A stretch of 39,007 bases of DNA from a virus, in the IMG/VR virus record IMGVR_UViG_3300009537_000065, positions 1-39,007 of that record. The stretch is one strand, 5' to 3'. The notes below the pieces were generated by a model. It searched no databases. It was given only the letters and a program-made list of their open reading frames with translations, and was not told the DNA's origin. Both the position numbers and the translations under genes were made by a program. Each line of letters opens with the position of its first letter. The stretch's first letter is position 1. Below, piece after piece: positions 24,953 through 32,789 of the stretch.

Positions 24953-25465
24953 ATGAGTTCAGACTGGTGTATGCTCGACCTCGAAACAATGAGTACGGAA
25001 TCTAATGCCGCAATATGTTCCATTGGGGCGGTTAAGTTTAATCTGGCCGAGGGAATAACGGATAGTTTTTACATTACAGTTGATGTTGCAGACTGCAAGA
25101 GATGCGGCTTAGATGTTTCGCTGAGTACAGTAAAGTGGTGGAGCAAGCAGCCCAAATCTACCCTTGATGCATTGCGTGAAAATTGTGTTCCTCTCAAAGA
25201 TGCTCTAACTGCATTTTCTAAGTGGTACGGGTCGGTACCGATGGAGACTTGGGGCTGCGGTGCAAACTTTGATAACGTCATTATTGAGAATGCATACAAA
25301 GCTGTCGGTATGGTTCGTCCTTGGAATGCATGGAAGGATCGGTGTTATCGGACAGTTCGTGAATTGATTAAGATGCCTGAAAACGAGCGGTTGGGTACAT
25401 ATCACAATGCATTAGATGATGCCAAGCATCAAGCGGCGCACTTGCTAAAAATTCTGGGGAGCTAA
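24953..25465 (+). CDS. dexA: DexA/Rv2179c-like DEDDh 3'-5' exonuclease
   Basis: 170 aa. DEDDh residues: D9 and E11 in MLDLETMST, D107 in ANFDNVIIENAY, then H151 and D155/D156 in YHNALDDAKHQA. The short length and the CSIGAVKF strand match the Rv2179c-like exonuclease family that includes T4 exonuclease A (DexA, 227 aa), but this protein is shorter, so the symbol is tentative. It would degrade single-stranded nucleic acid from 3' ends. It is placed between folE and dpdA with gaps of 8 and 4 nt, so it is co-expressed with the modification genes. It could process host DNA or RNA to salvage nucleotides. Confidence 0.82.
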   Translation: MSSDWCMLDLETMSTESNAAICSIGAVKFNLAEGITDSFYITVDVADCKRCGLDVSLSTVKWWSKQPKSTLDALRENCVPLKDALTAFSKWYGSVPMETWGCGANFDNVIIENAYKAVGMVRPWNAWKDRCYRTVRELIKMPENERLGTYHNALDDAKHQAAHLLKILGS

Positions 25466-25469
25466 CAAT

Positions 25470-26717
25470 ATGATGCTTGAATATGTTGCGTCTGGTCTGT
25501 CTTTTTTGCGGTTACGATTCCCAGAAACACGGGTTGGTGCATTGCGTGATGAATTGAACTCTCTTTGGCGCCGTGTTCGCGGGCAGCACGGGCACGAATT
25601 ATCATTCCTCTTTAATGCTCACGTTGAGAAGATTTTTGCCGAGCCATTCAAGGAATGTTTTCGGGGTGAGGGGATCCACCAAGTCTATGCCGATTCGGGT
25701 GGTCTTCAAATGGTTACGTTGGGGATGAAAATTACACCTCAGTTAAAGGATGACGTTTACGAGTTTCAGGGGAAGTATTCAGATTGTGCTATGTCATTTG
25801 ATGAAATTCCTGTTTCTATTATTGGTGCTCGTGCTGTGCGCGGTGACACTTCGAATAAGTATTTTGATAAGGACAAGTTTGAATTCTGTGCGAAAGAGAC
25901 CGGTCGCAATGTAAGGCGTCAGATTGAAACTTTCGATAAGTTGAAGTCAGATGCGCGACCACTATTTATTGCGCAGGGGCACAATTGCGACACCTATATT
26001 AAGTGGACGGAGCTTGCATTTTCTGAAATACCCAAGGAGATGCATTCTCGCATCGGCGGAGTTGCTATGGGGTCTGCCGCATTGGGTAACGGAATGTTTG
26101 AGGACTGTAAGAGAGCATTCTATTACACTCAGTTGCCAATTGAAAGCACTCACTTGCACTTGCTCGGTGTGGGGGCTATCAGCAGATTGTTGCCGACCAC
26201 AGTATTTTTAGATAATGGATTGTATAAGGATTTGCATATCAGCTATGATAGTACCACACACACTTCAGGTGTACAGATGGGCCGGTACTATCATAGCAAT
26301 AGGGAGTGGGTAACACCCACTCGTAAGATGAATCCTGCATATACAAAGATTCGTGAAGATATTCAGAAGAATGTTCCTGGATATACTTGGACTGACGAGG
26401 ATTTCTATCAACTTATGCAAGTGACAGTAAGAACGCACGAACTGAAAACAGGTGACCCGGCTCCGCCAATTATCATCTTTAATGCTTATTTCGTATCTAC
26501 AATTTTGAATTTTATTCGTCATTGGGAAGCAATCAGAAACGATTTTACATTGGCACAAGATATAACCTCGCCTCTAGAATATGCGGCATTCAATTCGTTG
26601 AGAGCAGTAAAGACCAGAGAAGATTTTGATTTCTGGTGCAGTGAAGTTGGAAAGTTTTTACCCTCTATGCCAATTCGTGATGAAGCACCGGGTACACTTG
26701 ATGGTCTATTTGACTAG
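25470..26717 (+). CDS. dpdA: DpdA-like DNA 7-deazaguanine transglycosylase
   Basis: 415 aa; starts ATGATG, both possible. TGT-like barrel that swaps guanine for a 7-deazaguanine base. Seen: YADSGGLQM (D75, matching the DSGGFQ of tRNA transglycosylases), FDEIP (D111), GGVAMGSA (about 195-202) and the putative nucleophile Asp260 in HISYDSTTHTSG. The C-x-C-x2-C zinc site of tRNA-acting TGT is absent, as expected for DNA-acting phage DpdA enzymes. Residues about 300-415 are an extra helical region that may bind DNA. Gene neighbours supply its base substrate. The sequence does not say which 7-deazaguanine is used. Confidence 0.9.
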   Translation: MMLEYVASGLSFLRLRFPETRVGALRDELNSLWRRVRGQHGHELSFLFNAHVEKIFAEPFKECFRGEGIHQVYADSGGLQMVTLGMKITPQLKDDVYEFQGKYSDCAMSFDEIPVSIIGARAVRGDTSNKYFDKDKFEFCAKETGRNVRRQIETFDKLKSDARPLFIAQGHNCDTYIKWTELAFSEIPKEMHSRIGGVAMGSAALGNGMFEDCKRAFYYTQLPIESTHLHLLGVGAISRLLPTTVFLDNGLYKDLHISYDSTTHTSGVQMGRYYHSNREWVTPTRKMNPAYTKIREDIQKNVPGYTWTDEDFYQLMQVTVRTHELKTGDPAPPIIIFNAYFVSTILNFIRHWEAIRNDFTLAQDITSPLEYAAFNSLRAVKTREDFDFWCSEVGKFLPSMPIRDEAPGTLDGLFD

Positions 26718-26725
26718 GAGATATT

Positions 26726-27097
26726 ATGAATATAAAAAGGTGGATTGAAGTTGGATTTCAAAAGGAAGGCATTCATCGTTATCCCGCAGCCCTAGACGAC
26801 CCCAAGTTGGCAGATGTTTCGTTTCTGGGTCACCCTCATAGGCATATGTTTCACTTCACCGTTCGCGTGGAAGTGTTTCACAATGACCGCGATATCGAAT
26901 TCATTTTGTTTAAGCGCGAGCTAGAATCGCTATATACTAAGGGTCTTATGTATGTTGATTACAAGTCGTGTGAAATGCTTGCCCAAGAACTGATTGGTTA
27001 TATCACAACAGTTTACCCTGCGCGAGATATGCAGGTTCGTGTATTTGAAGATGCTGAGAATGGTGCTCAACTAGACTATACTTGGAGTAACTGCTAA
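26726..27097 (+). CDS. queD: QueD-like 6-carboxy-tetrahydropterin synthase, phage type
   Basis: 123 aa, as usual for QueD (about 120). It makes 6-carboxy-tetrahydropterin from dihydroneopterin triphosphate. Zinc ligands H17 (EGIHRYP), H38 and H40 (GHPHRHMF) are present. DRDIEF (54-59), SCEMLAQEL (81-89) and Glu in VFEDAENGAQLDY follow the family. The nucleophile Cys normally four residues before the first His of HxH is Leu34, so the canonical Cys is missing. The stop overlaps the next ATG by one base, coupling the glycosyltransferase directly to this biosynthetic gene. Confidence 0.85.
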   Translation: MNIKRWIEVGFQKEGIHRYPAALDDPKLADVSFLGHPHRHMFHFTVRVEVFHNDRDIEFILFKRELESLYTKGLMYVDYKSCEMLAQELIGYITTVYPARDMQVRVFEDAENGAQLDYTWSNC

Positions 27098-28257
27098 TGC
27101 GAAAATTATTCTATGTGGGACTGGAGCCCTACAACGAGCGTTATACCCTTCAGTTAACAGAGTGGATGACCCGCGCGTTGGACAGGCGGGGTGTAGATTA
27201 CACAATTGTTCCCGGGACAACGTTGAATAACAACGGAAAGATTGCTGTGGGACAAGTTCTTGATGCCCACGGCCGAAGCTATTTTGCTCTTAGTCAGACG
27301 ATGCATTTAGTTAACGCAATGCACAATGGCGACTGCACGGGAGATGATGCAATCTTTTTTGAGGATATGTTTCATCCGGGGATCGAGTCGTTACCATACA
27401 TAATGAACCAGGTTTCAGAAGATATGCGGCCTGAAGTTTATGTTCGGTGCCTAGCACAGAGCATTGACCCGGACGACTTCATCCACGTTCACGGGATGGA
27501 GAAGTGGATGGGCAAGTATGAAAAGATGGTGTGCGAGTTTGCAACTGTTCTTGCATCTAGCGAAGAAATGGTTGCTAATATGAAGATTGCAGGATGGGAT
27601 GCTCCTATCTATAATATCTCAGGTCTGACGTTTGATGCAGATGAGGTTAGGGAGCGGGTTCCTGAGATTATTCCGTTCGACAAACGAAGGCGGCGCGTAG
27701 CCTTTACTGCAAGATTTGACCAAGAAAAGCAACCAGACTTCTTTATGGATATTGTCGAGAAAATGGCGGAGACCGGGGTTGAGTTTGCAATTTTCTCGGG
27801 TGCTGAATTGAGGAGCAACAATCCTAGATTTGTAGAACGAGCCAGAGCATTGAACGATTCTGGAGCACTTAGTATCTACGAAAATCTGTCCAAGAATCAG
27901 TATTACAACCTCTTATCAGATACCCGAGTTGTCTTTAACTGTGCTTTGCAAGATTGGTTCAGCAACACAATTTCTGAGGCTGATGCTCTAGGAACAAACG
28001 TAGTGTATCCTGCGTATCGGTCTTTCCCAGAAGCACTTGCCAATGATGCTGACCGACTTTATATTCCTTGGTCACAGGATGATGCCATTAAGAAGATACA
28101 CTTAAATCTCAAGCGGGAGAGTCCCAATATGGGGGCTGTTTCAAAATGGACTTCACATACCGCGGACAGAATCATTGACATTATGCAGTTCAGGGGTGAG
28201 AAGTGGGCTCGTTACGGAAATCGCTACCGTGATTTAGTCGCACCCGCAAAATACTAG
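27097..28257 (+). CDS. GT-B glycosyltransferase coupled to queD
   Basis: 386 aa. N-terminal half (LFYVGLEPYNERYTLQLTEW at 4-23, TIVPGTTL) is an acceptor domain of unfamiliar type. The C-terminal half is GT4-like: RVAFTARFDQEKQPDFFMDI (200-219, Arg206 and Lys211), FAIFSGAE (230-237), NLSKNQYYNLLSDTRVVFNC, then DWFSNTISEADALGTNVVYP with Glu294 in the usual donor-binding place. The layout (R-E-K-P, then E-A-x-A-x-G, then FPEAL) recalls queuosine-tRNA mannosyltransferase, but GT4 enzymes share much of this. One-base overlap with queD and 1 nt gap to gene 47 tie it to DNA metabolism. I infer that it may glycosylate the 7-deazaguanine in phage DNA; a surface-glycan target is the alternative. Confidence 0.78.
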   Translation: MRKLFYVGLEPYNERYTLQLTEWMTRALDRRGVDYTIVPGTTLNNNGKIAVGQVLDAHGRSYFALSQTMHLVNAMHNGDCTGDDAIFFEDMFHPGIESLPYIMNQVSEDMRPEVYVRCLAQSIDPDDFIHVHGMEKWMGKYEKMVCEFATVLASSEEMVANMKIAGWDAPIYNISGLTFDADEVRERVPEIIPFDKRRRRVAFTARFDQEKQPDFFMDIVEKMAETGVEFAIFSGAELRSNNPRFVERARALNDSGALSIYENLSKNQYYNLLSDTRVVFNCALQDWFSNTISEADALGTNVVYPAYRSFPEALANDADRLYIPWSQDDAIKKIHLNLKRESPNMGAVSKWTSHTADRIIDIMQFRGEKWARYGNRYRDLVAPAKY

Positions 28258-28258
28258 G

Positions 28259-29308
28259 ATGAAGTTAGCAATCATAACAGATACCCATTTTGGGGGCCGT
28301 TCGGATTCAGCACAGTTTGACCAATATTTTAAACGATTTTATGATGAAGTGTTTTTTCCGTATTTGGATAAGACGCAGATAAAAACCGTTATACATCTTG
28401 GGGATGTGTTTGACCGACGCAAGTATATCAATTTCCAGATTCTGAAGTCTTGCCGAGAATACTTCTTTGACAAGCTCGCCTCTAGAGAAATTGATATGCT
28501 TGTTATCCCCGGGAATCACGATACATATTACAAGAACACAAATGAAGTGAATTCCTTGAATCTGTTGCTTGGTGGGTATTCCAATATTGAGTTGTTAGAA
28601 GAACCAACTGAGCGCACTTTCGGGTCATTGAAAACTTTATTTGTTCCCTGGATTTGTGCTGAGAATTATACAGAATGTCTAATTGCCTTAGCTACAAGTA
28701 ATGCTAGTGTTTGTATGGGACATCTAGAGATTGAAGGCTTTGAAATGCATCGTGGTATGGGAAACGAGGGTGGGATGAATGCTGAGGCTTTCAACCGATT
28801 CCCTATGGTTCTATCCGGGCACTTTCATCATAGAAGTTCAAGTGATGTCATTCATTATCTGGGCAGTCCGTATGAAATGACTTGGAGTGACTACGATGAC
28901 CCGCGCGGTTTTCATATTCTAGACACAGAAACAATGGAGTTAGAATTCATTGAGAACCCATTTACGATACATCGCAAGATTCTTTACAATGATTCAGAAA
29001 AGATGAACGTCAATCCGGCAGACTATGTGGGTGCATATGTTAAGATTGTTGTTGTGAGCAAAAAGAAGTATTCAGAATTTGACAAATTGATTGATTCGTT
29101 GTATATTAATAATGTAGCAGAGCTTAAAATTTTAGAAGATTTTTCAGAATTTGAACTTAACGCACTTGATGATAGTCCCGTTAATCTGGAAGACACGATG
29201 ACTCTTTTGTCTGAATACATTGATTCGTTTGAAACTGATTTAGATAAGAGTAGATTAAAGACTGTTATGAAGGCCCTTTATGTCGAAGCTCAAAACAGTG
29301 ACCAATGA
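28259..29308 (+). CDS. 47: Recombination nuclease subunit gp47 (SbcD/Mre11-like)
   Basis: 349 aa (T4 gp47 is 339). Calcineurin-type phosphoesterase with the usual metal motifs: D8 and H10 in ITDTHFGG, D49 in LGDVFDRR, N86-H87 in PGNHDTYY, a further His in MGHLEIEG and a GHFHHR motif near 188. With gp46 it resects DNA ends for phage recombination and helps degrade host DNA. The C-terminal 100 residues are the cap domain. ATG follows the glycosyltransferase stop by 1 nt; the TGA stop overlaps the gp46 start. Confidence 0.95.
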   Translation: MKLAIITDTHFGGRSDSAQFDQYFKRFYDEVFFPYLDKTQIKTVIHLGDVFDRRKYINFQILKSCREYFFDKLASREIDMLVIPGNHDTYYKNTNEVNSLNLLLGGYSNIELLEEPTERTFGSLKTLFVPWICAENYTECLIALATSNASVCMGHLEIEGFEMHRGMGNEGGMNAEAFNRFPMVLSGHFHHRSSSDVIHYLGSPYEMTWSDYDDPRGFHILDTETMELEFIENPFTIHRKILYNDSEKMNVNPADYVGAYVKIVVVSKKKYSEFDKLIDSLYINNVAELKILEDFSEFELNALDDSPVNLEDTMTLLSEYIDSFETDLDKSRLKTVMKALYVEAQNSDQ

Positions 29309-31020
29309 TAGTTTTCAAGACAATAAAATACAAGAATTTTCTTTCTTCGGGGAATGCATTCACTAAGCTGGTCTTAGATAAAAATCCTACTACTCTCGTT
29401 GTTGGTGAGAATGGTAGCGGCAAATCTACGATGCTTGATGCTATATGCTTTTCCTTATTCGGAAGACCATTTCGAAATATTAACAAACCCCAATTACTCA
29501 ACAGCATCAATAAGAAAAATTGTGTTGTTGAGATTGAGTTTGTTATTGGTGGGAAGGAGTATCGTATTGTTCGTGGAATAAAGCCCACCTTGTTTGAAAT
29601 CTATGTCAATGGCAAATTGCTCAACCAAGATGCGGCTGCGCGTGATTATCAGAAGTATCTGGAAGATGTTATCTTAAAGCTCAATTATAAGTCATTCACA
29701 CAGATTGTAATTTTGGGGTCAGCGTCATTCACTCCCTTTATGCAATTGCCTTTAGGTTTTCGGCGCAATATCATTGAGGACATTCTGGATATTCAGATAT
29801 TCACCTCAATGAACAATCTGTTGAAGCAGAAGCAAGTTGAAGCGAAAGAAAAGATGACAAACATAGAAACTACATTGACATTGGCACTGCACAAAGCCAA
29901 GATTCAGCAGGAGTATATCAAGTCTTTGCAGAATGACCGACAGACTAGAATTCACGAACTGACGGAGAAAATAACCGATACGCGAAATGCAATATCTCAG
30001 CAGGAGGACGAAAATTCTGGGTGGGAACAGAGCCGAGAAAATCTTCAGAATTCAGTTCTAGATTATGATGAGGTTCGTGCCGCACGCCGAGAGCTAGTAA
30101 AGAAGTATGAGAAGGTTGTTGCTGAATTGGATCAGCTAGAAGAAGATGTTGCCTTTTATCACAATACGAATGAATGTCCCACTTGCAAGCAGGGGTTGCA
30201 TTCGGAGTTTAAGGAGAAGGTTATTGCTGAAAAGGGACTTCGAACTTCTACTGTTCGGGGTCTTATACAGGAATTCAAGAATAAGAATGATGAGCTAGAA
30301 TCTCGCCTTGAGGAGATTCAAAAAATTCAGAAAAAGATTTCAGAATTGGGAGACAGGATTGTTCGTGGGCAGAGTGATATTATTTCAAACGAAAGATATA
30401 TTCAAGTTCTAGAGGTTGAAATTCACGAACTTTCAGGTAAAGTTGGAAATATTGAAGCCGAAAAGACTAAGCTGAAGGCACTTGCCAAAGAGGGGCTTCA
30501 AGCTGAAACTGAGAAGGCTGAGTTGGGGGAGGAGAAGTATTATTATGATATCGCCGCTTCTTTATTAAAAGATACTGGGATAAAAACAAAAATCATTCGT
30601 CAGTATCTTCCTGCAATCAATAAGTTAGTCAATCGTTTTTTGCAAGCGATGGATTTCTTTGTTCACTTTGAATTAGACGAACAGTTTAACGAAGTCATTC
30701 GGTCTAGGCATCGTGATGAATTCAGTTATGCTAGTTTTAGTGAAGGAGAGAAACAGAGAATCGACCTTGCTTTGGTGTTTACTTGGCGAACGATTGCCAA
30801 GATGAAAAATAGTGCCAGTACTAATCTGTTGCTTTTGGACGAAGTGTTTGATGGAAGTTTGGACACTACAGGTACAGAATATGTTATGACTCTACTAAAT
30901 ACTCTAGGGGAGCAGACCAACGTGTGGGTTATCTCACATAAGGGAGACCAGCTGTTCGACAAGTTTAGCAATGTTATTCGATTTGTGAAGAAGCGAAATT
31001 TTTCAACAATACAAACTTGA
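29305..31020 (+). CDS. 46: Recombination nuclease subunit gp46 (SbcC/Rad50-like)
   Basis: 571 aa (T4 gp46 is 560). ABC-type SMC-like ATPase: Walker A GENGSGKST (about 34-42), two coiled-coil arms (about 180-420), zinc hook CPTC (about 291-294), signature FSEGEKQRIDLAL (about 478-490) and Walker B LLLLDEVFDGSLD (about 508-520), then an SHKGD H-loop. Full length and intact. ATGA overlap with gene 47 gives coupled synthesis of the two subunits. Confidence 0.95.
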   Translation: MIVFKTIKYKNFLSSGNAFTKLVLDKNPTTLVVGENGSGKSTMLDAICFSLFGRPFRNINKPQLLNSINKKNCVVEIEFVIGGKEYRIVRGIKPTLFEIYVNGKLLNQDAAARDYQKYLEDVILKLNYKSFTQIVILGSASFTPFMQLPLGFRRNIIEDILDIQIFTSMNNLLKQKQVEAKEKMTNIETTLTLALHKAKIQQEYIKSLQNDRQTRIHELTEKITDTRNAISQQEDENSGWEQSRENLQNSVLDYDEVRAARRELVKKYEKVVAELDQLEEDVAFYHNTNECPTCKQGLHSEFKEKVIAEKGLRTSTVRGLIQEFKNKNDELESRLEEIQKIQKKISELGDRIVRGQSDIISNERYIQVLEVEIHELSGKVGNIEAEKTKLKALAKEGLQAETEKAELGEEKYYYDIAASLLKDTGIKTKIIRQYLPAINKLVNRFLQAMDFFVHFELDEQFNEVIRSRHRDEFSYASFSEGEKQRIDLALVFTWRTIAKMKNSASTNLLLLDEVFDGSLDTTGTEYVMTLLNTLGEQTNVWVISHKGDQLFDKFSNVIRFVKKRNFSTIQT

Positions 31021-31033
31021 GGAGGCACCTACT

Positions 31034-31411
31034 ATGGACTGGGATTTTGGGTTTACTGTTATAGCTGCACCAGAATCACCCATAACTGACCGTCCTGTAG
31101 GAGAACCTGCAGGCACTCCCGGTGAAATATTGGAGTTGCGTGACGCACTTTTGATTAAGTTGGCAGATATCGAACGCAAACTTGAAGTGCTTGAAGTTGG
31201 AGGCGATAGCTTTCGTTTGATGGAAGAACACCGGTTGTTAATCGCAGAGCAGGCGAAGGAAAAGTTGCACAATTTGGAGGTATTGATTCTACCTCTTCTT
31301 TATAATTTGCAGAAAAATTCGGAGAAAGAATATATCCATTGGCCGAATAGGGAGAAGATTATTCAAGCACAGATTGAGAAAATACTTTTAATAACGAGGT
31401 CCTATGATTGA
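31034..31411 (+). CDS. Conserved small phage protein after gene 46 (125 aa)
   Basis: Strong ribosome site GAGGAGG 8 nt upstream. The N-terminus is flexible (GFTVIAAPESPITDRPVGEP). Residues 30-90 are helical and coiled-coil-like (EILELRDALLIKLADIERKLE). The C-terminal part has EVLILPLLYNLQKNSEKEYI then HWPNREKII, a pattern I recall in unnamed genes beside 46 in other T4-like phages. Function unknown. It overlaps the ClpP-like gene by 8 nt. Confidence 0.75.
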   Translation: MDWDFGFTVIAAPESPITDRPVGEPAGTPGEILELRDALLIKLADIERKLEVLEVGGDSFRLMEEHRLLIAEQAKEKLHNLEVLILPLLYNLQKNSEKEYIHWPNREKIIQAQIEKILLITRSYD

Positions 31412-32057
31412 ATCTAATGGAAGCGGCGACAATATGAATAATGCCTTTGTTGACAGACCGATTTCTAGGTTGCACAAATTTTATCTAGTTGGGGATATCA
31501 AGCCGGCGACTGAATATGTTGGGTGGTTTGAGCAGATTCGCAATAGCTCAGACACCGATGTTGTCATGCTACACATCAATTCATATGGTGGGGACCTTTT
31601 TACAGCAATTCAATTTCTTCGGGTTTTGTCTGAGACTAAGGCGACAGTAGTTGCATCTGTGGAAGGTGCTTGTATGTCTGCGGCGACTATTATCTTTATG
31701 GCGGCGAAACATTTTGAGATTAGTTCACATTCAATGTTTATGTTTCACAATTATTCAGGCGTGTCGTTGGGCAAGGGTGGAGAAATGTATGACAATGTTA
31801 TTCATCAGCGCAAGTGGAGCGAAAACTTGTGGAAGGATGTTTATGCAGGATTTCTAACAGATGTCGAAATTACCGCAATGTTGCACAATAAGGACATTTG
31901 GATGACCGGCGAAGAAGTCACTAAGAGGTTGGTTGAAAAGCTGGGTCGTGACGTTGGCGTCCCAACACCTGCTCCAGAGGGACTGGAGATTCCAGTTAAG
32001 CGCAAGCCTAAGGCTATGGTGGCCAAGACAACGGTTAAGACCAAGAAGAGGAAGTAA
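31404..32057 (+). CDS. ClpP-like serine protease
   Basis: 217 aa, near the size of ClpP. Crotonase-like fold with FYLVGDI (strand), LHINSYGGDLFTAIQFL (about 57-73), catalytic Ser92 in VEGACMSAATIIFMAA, His115 in SMFMFHNYSG and Asp164 in NKDIWMTGEEV as the likely third residue. The Ser-His spacing is 23, close to ClpP (25). The last 30 residues are a Lys-rich tail (KRKPKAMVAKTTVKTKKRK), unusual for ClpP. No Clp ATPase partner is in the window. Phage ClpP proteins may act on host or phage proteins with the host chaperone; here this is inference. Confidence 0.85.
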   Translation: MIESNGSGDNMNNAFVDRPISRLHKFYLVGDIKPATEYVGWFEQIRNSSDTDVVMLHINSYGGDLFTAIQFLRVLSETKATVVASVEGACMSAATIIFMAAKHFEISSHSMFMFHNYSGVSLGKGGEMYDNVIHQRKWSENLWKDVYAGFLTDVEITAMLHNKDIWMTGEEVTKRLVEKLGRDVGVPTPAPEGLEIPVKRKPKAMVAKTTVKTKKRK

Positions 32058-32059
32058 CT

Positions 32060-32671
32060 TTGCTGAGTTTGACTGTAGAACCGGGTGGAGCGGGGCGTCC
32101 TGGATTAACCATATTTGATATGGACGAAACCTTGCTCCATACCTATTCTGAGGTTAAAGTAGTGAAGCACAATAAGGTAGTTAAAGTATTAAATAATCAA
32201 GAATTTAATACTTATAAATTAGAACACGGTGAGACGTTTGATTTTTCCGATTTTTCGGATGCTAGAAAATTTCGTGCAACGTCAAGGCCCATTCGTTCTA
32301 TGTTGGCTAAAGCCAAAGCAATCTTGGCCAATATCAAAAAGAGACCCGGCAGTAAGATGATTATCCTTACTGCCCGGTCTAACTTTGATGACCGTGATAT
32401 ATTTTTGAGCGTATTCAGGTCATTCAACTTTGACATTGACTCGGTGCGAGTTGAGCGCGCCGGGAATCTTAGTTCGGGGTCCGTCTTTAAAAACAAAGAA
32501 ATCATTATTAGGGAATATTTAGCTAAAACCGATTATGCTGTTGTCCGAATGTACGACGATGCCCTCGGTAACCTAGAAATGCTTCTAGACCTTCAAAACG
32601 ACTACCCCGACACCAGATTTGAGGCCTATCTGGTCAATTCTGGCGGAACTGTTAGGCGCTATAGACGCTAA
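32060..32671 (+). CDS. HAD-superfamily phosphatase
   Basis: 203 aa with a TTG start, supported by GAGGAAG 6 nt upstream and because the next ATG falls inside motif I. Motif I is FDMDETLLHT (D20 nucleophile, D22), motif II ILTARSNFDD (about 103-112), and the acidic motif MYDDALGNLEML lies near 164. It is an aspartate-nucleophile phosphatase; a small cap (HNKVVKVLNNQEFNTYKL) follows motif I. T4 PseT has a related phosphatase domain, but this protein has no kinase domain and no other PseT features. Substrate unknown, nucleotide or nucleic acid ends being plausible. Last gene before the next early promoter. Confidence 0.8.
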   Translation: MLSLTVEPGGAGRPGLTIFDMDETLLHTYSEVKVVKHNKVVKVLNNQEFNTYKLEHGETFDFSDFSDARKFRATSRPIRSMLAKAKAILANIKKRPGSKMIILTARSNFDDRDIFLSVFRSFNFDIDSVRVERAGNLSSGSVFKNKEIIIREYLAKTDYAVVRMYDDALGNLEMLLDLQNDYPDTRFEAYLVNSGGTVRRYRR

Positions 32672-32731
32672 CCCCTTTAAAATCAACAACTTAGAGTTCC
32701 ATAAAAAACCCTATTTTCTTTGGACTGGGGC

Positions 32732-32760
32732 TTGACAAATGCGGCACTTATGAGTAGATT
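32732..32760 (+). promoter_or_regulatory. Host-type sigma70 promoter before the secreted-protein/VWA operon
   Basis: TTGACA (32732-32737), 17-nt spacer, TAGATT (32755-32760). Identical hexamers and spacing to the uvsY promoter. The GGGGCTTGACAA context matches the 35465 promoter (AGGGCTTGACAA), and AATCAACAACTTA at 32681-32693 resembles a site upstream of that one. Confidence 0.75.
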
Positions 32761-32789
32761 TAGAGAGAATGAAAAACGACGGAGGAACG

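Noticed and set aside
32060-32671. T4 PseT (polynucleotide kinase/phosphatase) for the HAD gene
   Set aside because: Only the phosphatase-type fold is present; there is no P-loop kinase domain and the motif context differs.
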